Below, piece by piece: positions 36,520 to 46,140 of a stretch of DNA of 64,000 bases. Position numbers and translations under genes: made by a program. Position 1 is the first letter of the stretch, and the number at the start of each line of letters is the position of its first letter. The notes under the pieces were generated by a model that saw nothing but the letters and a program-made list of their open reading frames with translations, did no database searches and was not told the DNA's origin. Location: NCBI RefSeq assembly GCF_021130785.1, contig NC_060213.1:131950001-132014000 (forward strand), in the 5' to 3' direction. Source of the stretch: Homalodisca vitripennis. Taxonomy: Eukaryota > Arthropoda > Insecta > Hemiptera > Cicadellidae.

Positions 36520-37771
36520 CGAGGAAAAAAGGATTAGTACCTAGATTGTGGCACAGTACGAGCTCAGTGACCCCAGTTCCGTTGTCCTAGTGCATTCTGT
36601 TCGTTTCGTAGTTGACTGTTTTCGCTAACCCTGTTTTGTTCTTGTTTCGTTTTTTGTCATGGCAAGTTTAAGTGAACAACGTGCAGCTGTGAAATTTTGT
36701 TTTTTACTGGTAAAAATGCTGCAGAAACTATTTTAATGTTGAATACAGCTTACAAAAGATGATACTATGGGGAAAATTCAGGTTCTAAGAGTGGTTCGCT
36801 CGATTTAAAAATGGCGACATGTCGATTGAAGACAAACCTCGTTCTGGACGTCCATCAACCTCTCGAACGGAACGAAAATGTTGAGAAAATTCTTCGTGAA
36901 CTTGTGCTCACCGACCGTCGACAGACAATTGAGGAACTATCAGAGAGTAGTGGGTTAACTTGGAGCTCGGTTCAGCGAAATTTTAACAGGAGATTTAGGA
37001 ACTGAAAAGGGTTGCTGCCAAATTTGTTCCTCGACTGTTGTGACTGACCATCAAAAGGCACATCGAGTTGAAACTTGCCAGCTTTCTGAAATAAACATCT
37101 CGAAATGATCCCGATTTTCCTGGAAAAGGTAATTACTGGTGATGAGTCATGGTGCTATGGTTATGACCCAGAAACGAAGCAACAGTCAAGCCAATGGAAT
37201 TCGCCATCTTCACCTCGTCCAAAAAAAATGTCGGCAAGTCAAATCAAATATCAAAACCATGTTGATTTGCTTTTTTGATGCTAAAGGCATTGTTCATTCT
37301 GAGTTTTTTTCCTCCAGGTCAGACTGTCCAACCAAACATTTTATTTGGAGATTTTAAGAAGATTGCGCAACAGTGTTTCGCCCAGAAAAGACCCGATTTG
37401 TGGCAGACTGGAGACTGGTTCTTCCACCGCGACAACGCACCGGCACACACAACCATCTCAGTTAGGCAGTTTTTAGCCAAAAACGGCATGGTTCCGCTTG
37501 CCCCACGCACCTTACTCGCCTGTCCTCGCTCCATGCAACTTTTTTTTTCCACACATGAAAAGAGGCTTGAAAGGTGAACGATTTGACAGCGTTGAAAGAG
37601 GTTAAGAAAAACACGAAAATCCAAGTTTTGATCAATGGAAATACCGTTGGGACAAGTGTATTAGTTGTAATGGAGATTTATTTTGAAGGAGATATAGTCG
37701 TATTGTAAAAAATTTGATAATATATAATTTTTATAAAATAATTCCGGTTTTTTTGGGTACCCAGCCCCTCG
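36520..37771 (+). mobile_element. mariner (Tc1/mariner) transposon, degraded
   Basis: The element is about 1.25 kb, the usual mariner size. The 3' end reads attccggtttttttgggt followed by acccagcccctcgta, a typical mariner terminal inverted repeat ending next to TA. The 5' end is less certain: CGAGG at 36,520 followed by an A-run then GG looks like the matching repeat with an internal deletion. It encloses the broken transposase gene. Confidence 0.85.
36659..37708 (+). pseudogene. mariner transposase pseudogene
   Basis: The reading starts MASLSEQRAAVKFCFLL, runs through the helix-turn-helix part (VLTDRRQTIEELSESSGLTW), then GDESWCYGYDPETKQQSSQW with the first catalytic Asp at about 37,141. 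It continues to FHRDNAPAHTTISVRQFLAK with the second Asp near 37,430, and ends in the conserved QW..RWDKCI..NGDYFEGD-type tail, in degraded form, at 37,708. Mariner transposase is a DD34D cut-and-paste enzyme. Here several frameshifts and stops break it, and the PPYSPDLAP segment with the third Asp is scrambled, so it cannot be active. Related copies are often annotated in insects as FLJ37770-like proteins. Confidence 0.9.
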
Positions 37772-37779
37772 TAAGCACA

Positions 37780-39055
37780 CATACGAAACATACGCCAGAG
37801 TACAAATTTGGTACATACGTCAAATTTATATTAATTTAAAATGAACCTGAATTGACAAAATGTTTTAATATGAACTTAAGGATGGCTTCAGTATTTTAGT
37901 TTTTATGATAGCAAAATATTATTAGCCTGCCATGAATTAAATTAAAACTCTTGCAAATTTAAAGTAATTCATACAGTTTTAAAAGAAATAATTAGAGCTT
38001 TACTGACAATACAATATGCATTAGGAAATATGAATGATTAGAGAAAAAGTATGTACAACGTTTAAGCTATCATTTTACCAATTGCAACTCTTATTTGGAT
38101 TGTGCAAGGCCTTGGAAGATTTGTGGAGCATTATTTACATTTATTGGGTAAAGACACAATAAACTTAAATCAGCAATTTCCCGCCTACTTAGAGTGTAAA
38201 AATACGGTGTAAAATCAAATTTATTTTTACAAAGGTAATGAAAGTAAATAACTTAATAAGGAGAGTGATATTGAGGGAAGCCTTGATTTTGTGTACAGCG
38301 TGCAGGACATCTTCCGGAACTTAAATTAATTTTTGTTTGTTTCCCTACATATATGATTAAATGATCTACAATTTATGTTCTTCTTTTAGGTACTTAATTA
38401 AAAAAATTAATTCAATTTTACCATTTATATAAATAGACATGACGTGGCTAGTTTATTCAACAGAAGTTTAAAAAAAACATATTTTTCACAAATGTGTTAT
38501 TTAAATATTTTCTTTATACCATCAGGAGGTTTAAAATATTAAGTGGGCCTGACATTATTTCTCAAAAATTTATAGAAAATCTGTCCTTTTCATTTATTTT
38601 TTTACTGGCATTTGAATATGTGTTACTGTTTTTAAAGTCAATACATCATATTTTAAATCATTCATTTTCCAAGACAAATAGTTTTTACCAACCTATTATA
38701 AAAAGCTTTATTAGTTACATATGAAAGCACCCAAACAAGAGTGATAAATATTACACAAATTCAACATAGACGTATATTACACTAAGCTGTGTTTGCATTA
38801 TTCAGATGTAAGGGGAGGGAGTTATGTAGAGAACTACTCTCCGCCAAACACGGAGTCGTGTTTGGTAATGGTCTCGTGTTTTGCTCTCCGAGTTTGCTGT
38901 AGACTGTAGAGCGCACCTTACAGGTTGTTTGGTATCCCTGACCGACAAACGCCGCCTTAATTTACGCTTTTTAACACTTTCGCATACAAAATGTAAAATT
39001 TTATAAATATGTTATAAAACCAGTTTATAAATATTTGACTTAAAACATACTTTAA
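37780..39055. other. AT-rich intergenic DNA with a short hairpin
   Basis: A perfect 9-bp inverted repeat CCAAACACG/CGTGTTTGG with a 4-nt loop lies at 38,844-38,865 inside a GC-richer spot (38,810-38,965). Nothing else is supported. Confidence 0.6.
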
Positions 39056-39098
39056 ACTGATGAATTATACTATATACATACATATACATTTATTTCAG

Positions 39099-39284
39099 AA
39101 GTATCCTGAAAAATTGAAATTTATCCCAGAGGTGGTCTGGGATACTCTGTATACTATCTTAATGTTAAACCCTTTCTGTTATTTACATAGTTGGCTGAAC
39201 GTCAGTGAAGCCTATTATTCTTGGCTCTGGAAAACATTTAATGTTAGTTTGCCTGTTCGCAAAATATCACTAAAACGACCCTGA
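39099..39284 (+). CDS. Weak candidate exon overlapping a dispersed repeat
   Basis: A good acceptor-like tatttcag ends at 39,098, and the frame is then open in phase 0 for about 60 codons (KYPEKLKFIPEVVWDTLYTI... to LKRP then stop). The second half overlaps the dispersed 'TTGGCTGAACGTCAGTGAAG' repeat, so transposon origin is the more likely explanation. Confidence 0.15.
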   Translation, partial: KYPEKLKFIPEVVWDTLYTILMLNPFCYLHSWLNVSEAYYSWLWKTFNVSLPVRKISLKRP

Positions 39285-39780
39285 TCTACATACGACCGGC
39301 AACACCGGATAAGATTTATGGTGTGTGTGACTCCATCGGATTTGGCTGAGCGCTAGCAAATATACTTTAGTTCAACGTATGGATAAAACATGATGACAGC
39401 GAGAAAATACTGTAATGTGAGATATATTATTAGATGTAGCTTTATTCATACAGTGCAAAGGAAAAAATAAAAGAGTAAGTTCTAGTGTCACTACTAAAAG
39501 TTAGAAGACTTCACCGCACTCTTCTGTTGTAGTACCCTCTCTTTCCTCACCTGAACTTTTAGTATTTAATCACTGCTATACAACTGCTAACTTATCTCAA
39601 TAAACACATTTTTAAATGTGTCATTTAGAAAGATACAACAAAAAGACATTAAACTCTTAGACTTTAAAATTTGCAATGGAAACGTCATTTCTATACATAC
39701 AAGACTGAGTTCTATGATGGTGCATGTAGTATTTGGTTGAAAGTCGTTGAAACATATCACTCAGTATGCTGACTCCATTT
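39189..39780 (+). repeat. Copies of a 'GGATTTGGCTGAGCG' dispersed repeat
   Basis: Three related stretches: TTGGCTGAACGTCAGTGAAG at 39,190; GGATTTGGCTGAGCGCTAGC at about 39,340; TATTTGGTTGAAAGTCGTTG at about 39,728, followed by a tatcactcag-like segment. Further copies lie at 57.6 kb (minus) and 61.3-61.7 kb. Confidence 0.5.
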
Positions 39781-39789
39781 TTCTTTTGT

Positions 39790-41040
39790 TTTCCGGGGTT
39801 AAGTGGCAATATCTATATTATAAAACGTTTTCTTTTTCGTTTTTTATGTTAGTAAGAAGCAAACATAATTCAATACTACAAACTAATCGGTGCAAAGAAA
39901 AGTTTTAATAAATCTGAATGTGTCCTTTTAGGAAGTTGACAATGAAAATGATTTCAAAGTCGACACAAACAAATTATTTTTTGTCTCCACTATGTATCTT
40001 CAGATATTATGTTTTCATTTCATAAATTAAATAGAAACCGACTCAAAATAGCATTCAACAACAGAAACGTGTGCCAGGAATCTTTAATAGGGATATTTAG
40101 CTTTACTACCTTCAGAATGGCAACACTGATTGGACGTTAGTCTTTTGATTACACCATCAACCACGTAATGTTACACAGAATGATTACATTACATACAAAG
40201 AGCTTATTCAGTGAGGTAACATTACCTATTAAGAGTCTAAACTTTTCTCAATTTAAATAAATTGGTCTGCACCACAAAAAAATGTTATTTTAAATATTTC
40301 TATAGACTACCCATAAAACTGGCTTTTCATTGTTAAACATTATTAATGCGCGTTTACGCGGATATCGGGTTTTTCTCAAATCTGAAATGCCAAAAAGAGT
40401 TATTACCAAACACGGCGGTCATAGTTGAGGTTACACTGGAAGGGTATCGAAAAGGTTAAATACGAAACGATTTTTTTTTTAATTTATTTATTCGTGACAG
40501 TTTGAAAAACTAAAAACCAGACGTCAGACACAAGCATAATAGTTATCCCACTGTTAGTAAATACAGTAATGAGATTTAAAGTCATTACTTTAAAGGATAT
40601 GTATGTGTTTTGCTATCACTGGTTTAAATCTGGTGGTATTGCTGACGGTTGGTTTTTAGTTCATGTGTAGGTACAAATACGTGATGTTGAAAAACACCAT
40701 TAAATATATTAACCCTATTGATTCTCTCCTATTCCGATATCCACCAAAACTAGCGTGGCTGATTTTATTTTTTAGAATATATTTCTTTAACGATTAAAAA
40801 AAAATAGGTTGTGTGCTTGTAGAGTATAATTTGGCTGTGAAATCCTGGTCTATTAGGTTTGTATTGAAATAGCGAATATTGCTGTGTATAGCCAAAAACA
40901 CCATAATTTTGCACCTTGATATTCCTCTTTATTTTATGTTACAAGGCAATACATAGTTTCATCTCACACGCCCATGGAGTTAAGTAGATATTTTGTGACT
41001 GGATTTCACTGTTAGTGATGTTTGATATGTATTACTATTA
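39790..41040. other. AT-rich intergenic DNA
   Basis: I see no supportable feature in this stretch. Confidence 0.6.
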
Positions 41041-41046
41041 TTTTAA

Positions 41047-41229
41047 CCAACATATACTTTATCAATTACGAAAACTCTGATTTGTAATAGGAACATTGCT
41101 TTGCAAGGAGACGCTAAAGGAACAATAGAAGGTTTTCAAGGAGAAGGAACTCAGGATCTTGTTGTAATATTTTTCCTGCAGCACCCCTTAGGGGACTTTT
41201 GGAAATTATTAGCTCAGTTTAATTTTGGG
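41047..41229 (+). pseudogene. Possible hAT/ZMYM-type transposase relic
   Basis: 61 codons are open between stops. NRNIALQGD followed 27 residues later by GDFWKLLAQF recalls the 'IALRGH...GNFLELLKLL' block found in hAT-derived and ZMYM1-like proteins. The spacer differs from the usual one, no Zn-finger or catalytic block is visible nearby, and the frame stops at once. The match is made by eye and may be coincidental. Confidence 0.25.
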
Positions 41230-41234
41230 TAATT

Positions 41235-42660
41235 GGGTTTGGAGATTGATTCTCTGCTTTCAATACAAGTGAGGAGCTTGGATAGAGCATTTAATATCTT
41301 ATAACTACTATAAGCGATAAATATTTGCTTAAGACAATTTACTTTTGCATGAAACATTCTTATAGCTCTTAATAACCATTCTTATAGCTTCTTATAGTGT
41401 TAGAATGCATTTTAAAACTCTAAATTTAATATCTTAGGGCTTTGGACTTCTTCTTATGGTGATACTGGAATATAAACGGCCAGAAGTTTTACAAAGTGTA
41501 GTTTCCAGCTCCAAGTGTCCTACTTAAGCATGCTGTTACTCAAGATTTAAACAAACTCTTAAACCTTGAGTTTACCAATAAAAGGTAATTGTGTTTAAAA
41601 CTGTATCTGATAAATCAAGTTAATAATTCAGGCTTGTAATGCTTTATGTTCTAAGGTAGTAAATTCTATCAAATGGAATCAACTCTTGCTATTATTATGG
41701 TTTTAAATCTTCTCTAACTTTTAATATGGGGTATTATCTAAACAGATGCTTAAGCCTAAACTTTGTTTCTTAATTTTTAAACTCATAATGTAGAACCGAG
41801 AGCCAGATTACACTACACGCACATAATTACAATGTATTTGAAATTTATATAGGATAATGTATCAAGTAAGAAATTAATCGTCATTTGGCAATAATTGTAT
41901 GAAGTGGGAGGGAGGGTTTTGAGAAGGTAATGTGAAAGTGTAATTCTTTCTCAGATCTTATTTTCATAGCTTTTACTCACTTAAAAGCTTAATCGTTTGA
42001 CGCATAACTAATAGTTATTTCACAGTCTTACAACTAGTAGGTAAAGAGGCTGGAATTTGTCCCTTTCAGGGACTCTATATGGTGTTATGATTCTGTATGT
42101 TCAATTGGTGTTATGAATAAATATTTATTTATGAGCTTTAGACTAAATTTTTAATTTTTCAAGCTAAAATTATTATTGTGAAAGAAAAAATTTATTTCTT
42201 CAGAAAAATTCTATAATTGGCTTGGCTATTACACAATTCATATAAACGCAACAAACACATAACTATTTGATTAACTTAATTTTCTTTATTGTTATTGCAA
42301 TTTAATTAGATATAAAATCTATATCTAATTAATTTATGTATCGTCCATAACTACACCTTAAAGTCGTACCGGTTTTTAATAGGATAGACATAGACGTTCT
42401 AGAAAGTAAATTACAAGATAAAATTATTTGGTCAGGTGAAATAGAAATCCCCATGACCCAAAACAGTGATTCTAAAACTTTAATCTATTCCCATTCAAGG
42501 CACATGAATTCAATCTAAATTTGACAAAACATATATTATAAAAGAATTTTTTATGTGACAATGAGATATTCCAGGAACAAAGGGACTATTTCCATGTGTT
42601 TTACGGATTTCAAGCAACATTACATACATATTTATGGAGTAAATATTGACAAAAAATAGT
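41235..42660. other. AT-rich intergenic DNA with a perfect palindrome
   Basis: A 13-bp perfect inverted repeat, TTAATTAGATATA (42,302-42,314) and its complement (42,320-42,332) with a 5-nt loop, lies here. I see no gene. Confidence 0.6.
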
Positions 42661-42669
42661 TTGGTGCTC

Positions 42670-42872
42670 TTAGAACTTTGCCAATGGTAGTAGTTTTGAA
42701 AATCGCCTAACAGCTCCAAGAGGCTGACAACGCACGCTAGGATAATGATTTTGAGAGTCCAGTAGTTTTCTAAAGGTTGTATCTCTCAGAGGCGGTGAGT
42801 TTCCAGTGGTCGGAATCACGTAGCGGTCCGGATTCTCGAAATTCACAGATAGGGAGTTTCCGCTCTGAAAAA
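42670..42872 (-). CDS. Possible terminal exon beside the 136-bp array, unrecognised
   Basis: On the minus strand a strong acceptor-like tatctttttcag ends near 42,870 and opens into DNA with exon-like composition. One frame reads SGNSLSVNFENPDRYVIPTT... for about 65 codons to a stop at 42,670. An alternative frame reads RKLPICEFRESGPLRDSDHW... and stops after about 30. Both are richer in G/C than the flanks. The tandem array would lie in the upstream intron. I recognise no family, and array-derived sequence contributes the ATG used by the longest frame. Confidence 0.25.
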
Positions 42873-42879
42873 GATATTT

Positions 42880-44412
42880 GTAGAGGCACTGGTAACTAAT
42901 AACGGTGTTGTTATTGTGGGTCAGAGACAGTTTTAGCACCATAATGATACATCTGCTGTGTATGGCATTTTGTGGTTGTAACCTGCCCTAGAGTCCGGGC
43001 TAGTGTTTACCTCGTGCTTTATAACAGTGGTAACTAATAACGGTGCTGTTATTGTGGGTCAGACAGTTTTAGCACCATAATGATACATCTGCTGTGTATG
43101 GCATTTTGTGGTTGTAACCTACCCTAGAGCTCAGATTAATGTTTACCTTGTGCTCTGAAACACTGGTAACTAACAACGGTGTTGTTATTGTGGGTCAGAC
43201 AGTTTTAGCACCATAATGATACATCTGCTGTGTATGGCATTTTGTGGTTGTAACCTGCCCTAGACCTCAGGCTAGTGTTTACCTCGTGCTCTATAACAGT
43301 GGTAACTAATAACGGTGTTGTTATTGTGGGTCAGACAGTTTTAGCACCATAATGATACATCTGCTGTGTATGGCATTTTGTGGTTGTAACCTGCCCTAGA
43401 GTTCAGGCTAGTGTTTACCTCGTGCTCTAGAACATTGGTAACTAATAACGGTGCTGTTATTGTGGGTCAGACAGTTTTAGCACCATAATGATACATCTGC
43501 TGTGTATGGCATTTTGTGGTTGTAACCTGCCCTAGACCTCAGGCTAGTGTTTACCTCGTGCTCTATAACAGTGGTAACTAATAACGGTGTTGTTATTGTG
43601 GGTCAGGACAGTTTTAGCACCATAATGATACATCTGCTGTGTATGGCATTTTGTGGTTGTAACCTGCCCTAGAGTTTCAGGCTAGTGTTTACCTCGTGCT
43701 CTAGAACATTGGTAACGAATAACGGTGTTGTTATTGTGGGTCAGACAGTTTTAGCACCATAATGATACATCTGCTGTGTATGGCATTTTGTGGTTGTAAC
43801 CTGCCCTAGACCTCAGGCTAGTGTTTACCTCGTGCTCTATAACAGTGGTAACTAATAACGGTGTTGTTATTGTGGGTCAGACAGTTTTAGCACCATAATG
43901 ATACATCTGCTGTGTATGGCATTTTGTGGTTGTAACCTGCCCTAGAGTTCAGGCTAGTGTTTATCTCGTGCTCTATAACAGTTGGTAACTAATAACGGTG
44001 TTGTTATTGTGGATCAGACAGTTTTAGCACCATAATGATACATGTGCTGTGTATGGCATTTTGTGGTTGTAACCTGCCCTAGAGCTCGGGCTAGTGTTTA
44101 CCTCGTGCTCTATAACAGTGGTAACTAATAACGGTGTTGTTATTGTGGATCAGACAGTTTTAGCACCATAATGATACATCTGCTGTGTATGGCATTTTGT
44201 GGTTGTAACCTGCCCTAGAGCTCGGGCTAGTGTTTACCTCGTGCTCTATAACAGTGGTAACTAATAACGGTGCTGTTATTGTGGGTCAGACAGTGTTTTA
44301 GCACCGTAATGATACATGTGCTGTGTATGGCATTTTGTGGTTGTAACCTGCCCTAGACCTTAGGCTAGTGTTTACCTCGTGCTCTATAACAGTGGTAACT
44401 AATAACCGTGTT
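42880..44412. repeat. Tandem array, 136-bp unit, 11 copies, dimeric higher order
   Basis: The landmark ggtaac begins units at 42,891, 43,029, 43,165, 43,301, 43,437, 43,573, 43,711, 43,847, 43,984, 44,120, 44,256 and 44,394, giving steps of 136-138. Units are nearly identical. From 43,165 to about 43,984 two variants alternate ('cctcaggc...ctataacagtgg' and 'gttcaggc...ctagaacattgg'), a 272-bp dimer repeated about three times. Two later units share 'gtggatcagac'. No open frame runs through the units. Confidence 0.97.
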
Positions 44413-44495
44413 TTAAGTTATATTTTACATACTGATATCCTGTTGTTCAATTACTATATTTCAACATTCATAACCAGAAAGCGTGGTCGGAGTTA

Positions 44496-44502
44496 TCATT
44501 TC

Positions 44503-44563
<61 letters not shown>

Positions 44564-44565
44564 GA
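44496..44565. repeat. (TA)n microsatellite inside a palindrome
   Basis: TCATTTCAT (44,496-44,504) and ATGAAATGA (44,557-44,565) are exact reverse complements flanking about 50 bp of TA, so the whole block is a 70-bp self-complementary sequence. Confidence 0.9.
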
Positions 44566-44863
44566 AATATATATATAATAAACAAACATGAATCTAAATA
44601 TACTTTAAATTATATTCATAAATAAAAAAAATAACAATACTCTCTCGGCCTATACTACGTGTATATACATAAAAATTACATTTTTTATTTATGTTCCAAC
44701 ATTTCATACCTAAAAACTTATGAAGGAGAAATAAATAAATCTATTTTTCTCTGTTTAGTAAAGTAATCTTAGGCTATGTGTTAAACTTAAAAAAATAGTG
44801 TAAACCAAAGCCCAATCGCAATATCTATTATAAACATTATGCGAGTGTAAGGTCCAGAAATGT

Positions 44864-45097
44864 ATTCAGCGAAAGCTGAGAGCACATAGAGCACAAAACA
44901 CAATGGGGAAATATATTTCAGAAACAAACAAATTTGACAAACTGGGCTGCTTGTAATGCGGCAACCCTTACTTTGACAAATTACAGCATCATCACCTGAA
45001 TACCAACTACAGACCTTGTTCTCAATGTGAAACTTGTGTATCTGTCACAAATTGTACCCTTAAGTATGCAGGTTCACTAATACAGTATATTCACTGA
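44864..45097 (+). pseudogene. Possible Penelope-like element protein relic
   Basis: The frame runs IQRKLRAHRAQNTMGKYISE then TNKFDKLGCL, a TAA (44,954), CGNPYFDKLQHHHLNTNY and a Cys-rich end, stopping at 45,095. The pattern 'K(Y/F)xKxGxYxLxCxxC' preceding the GIY-YIG domain of Penelope-like elements is weakly matched by KFDKLGCL-stop-CG. Hairpin tails attributable to such elements occur elsewhere in the window. The match is by eye and short. Confidence 0.2.
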
Positions 45098-45431
45098 ACT
45101 ACATTATAGCAGTGTGTTAACAATTCACTTATTTGTACTAACATTCTAACTTTAAATAGCGTGACATTAAATAAATGCATAATTGCTCACAACTCAATAT
45201 TCTAGATTTTTCCAAATGACTGCCAGACAGATTTTTCATCTTATAATAAATGAAAATAACTTATAACTGCAATCATTTCAAAGTTACATCTGATTTTCAG
45301 AACAACTCCACCCACTTAAATATAATAGTATCGGTATTCACCATGCAAACCATTTTTATCTTAATCAATCCCCCTTAACCTGGGCTTAAACGTTCAAAAT
45401 GCCACATTTTGAGGCATCCAGCGAGTCTATT

Positions 45432-46140
45432 TTAAATGGTCACCCCAAAGCAGGAGAAGGCCTTTCTGCCAGCTTCTAGTCTTACATGCGGGGAAATTGG
45501 AGTTGACGGTCATTATGGGTTTTGTGTTGTGCGAATTTATCCTGAAACTTTTGCCTCTCACGTAAGTACTGTGGTTCCCAGTGAACAAATATTTTTTGAG
45601 TCATGCAGTTATCCAGAATCCTGCTAAGTTTATCCATTGTGATCATTTCGATGCTAGGGGACCAATGACTGTACTAGCTGTAAGGTTGTATACTCTGGTA
45701 ACATATTTCTGAACCTGTACAGATCCCCCAGTCTTTCATAGCAAGCTGGATACCGTGAGTAACATAGTCAGAGAAGGATAAATCCTTATCTAAGATGAAT
45801 CCAAGTGTCTTTACTTTCACACATCCGGACAAACTCATTAACAAGCTTAACCTCAATTTCACTCACGGCAAGGTTTTGAGGAGCTAGTTGAAATACAGAG
45901 CATTTGCCCTTTCTTGAGTTTCAGTCCATTATCGGCAACCCATTTAAAAATATTGTTAAGGACAGTGTTTATTTTTAATATGGTATTAACTGCTGGTTTG
46001 GCTCATAAGACAAGTGCAGCTGGCATAATCATCGGCATACATGTAAAGTTTGCAATGCTGCACACATCTAAGGGAGTAATATTTGTGCAAATAAAGACAT
46101 TACTAATGTTTGATATATCTTGAAGATAGGGAATGCATCA
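45432..46140 (-). pseudogene. LINE reverse-transcriptase pseudogene (Jockey/CR1-like)
   Basis: On the minus strand the catalytic box YMYADDYASCT is readable (YADD at 46,039-46,028). A frame change later comes WVADNGLKLKKGKCSVF, then KVKTLGFILDKDLSFSDYV. A further shifted frame gives LYRFRNMLPEYTTLQLVQSL. This order, YADD then GLKLN..KC then LGF.LD..LSF, is that of the palm and thumb of non-LTR reverse transcriptases, which copy element RNA at the target site. Multiple frameshifts and stops make it inactive, and the upstream GVPQGS block and the endonuclease are not seen. Plus-strand open frames here are antisense shadows. Confidence 0.9.

Noticed and set aside
37319..37624. Minus-strand 101-codon open frame
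   Set aside because: Antisense to the mariner transposase pseudogene.
42880..44412. CRISPR array interpretation of the regular repeats
   Set aside because: Units are repeated end to end without unique spacers, are far longer than CRISPR repeats, and the host is eukaryotic. The same holds for the arrays at 6.6 and 53.4 kb.
45914..46123. Plus-strand open frames at 45,436-45,627 and 45,914-46,123
   Set aside because: They are antisense to the LINE reverse-transcriptase pseudogene, whose YADD and LGFILD motifs are on the minus strand.
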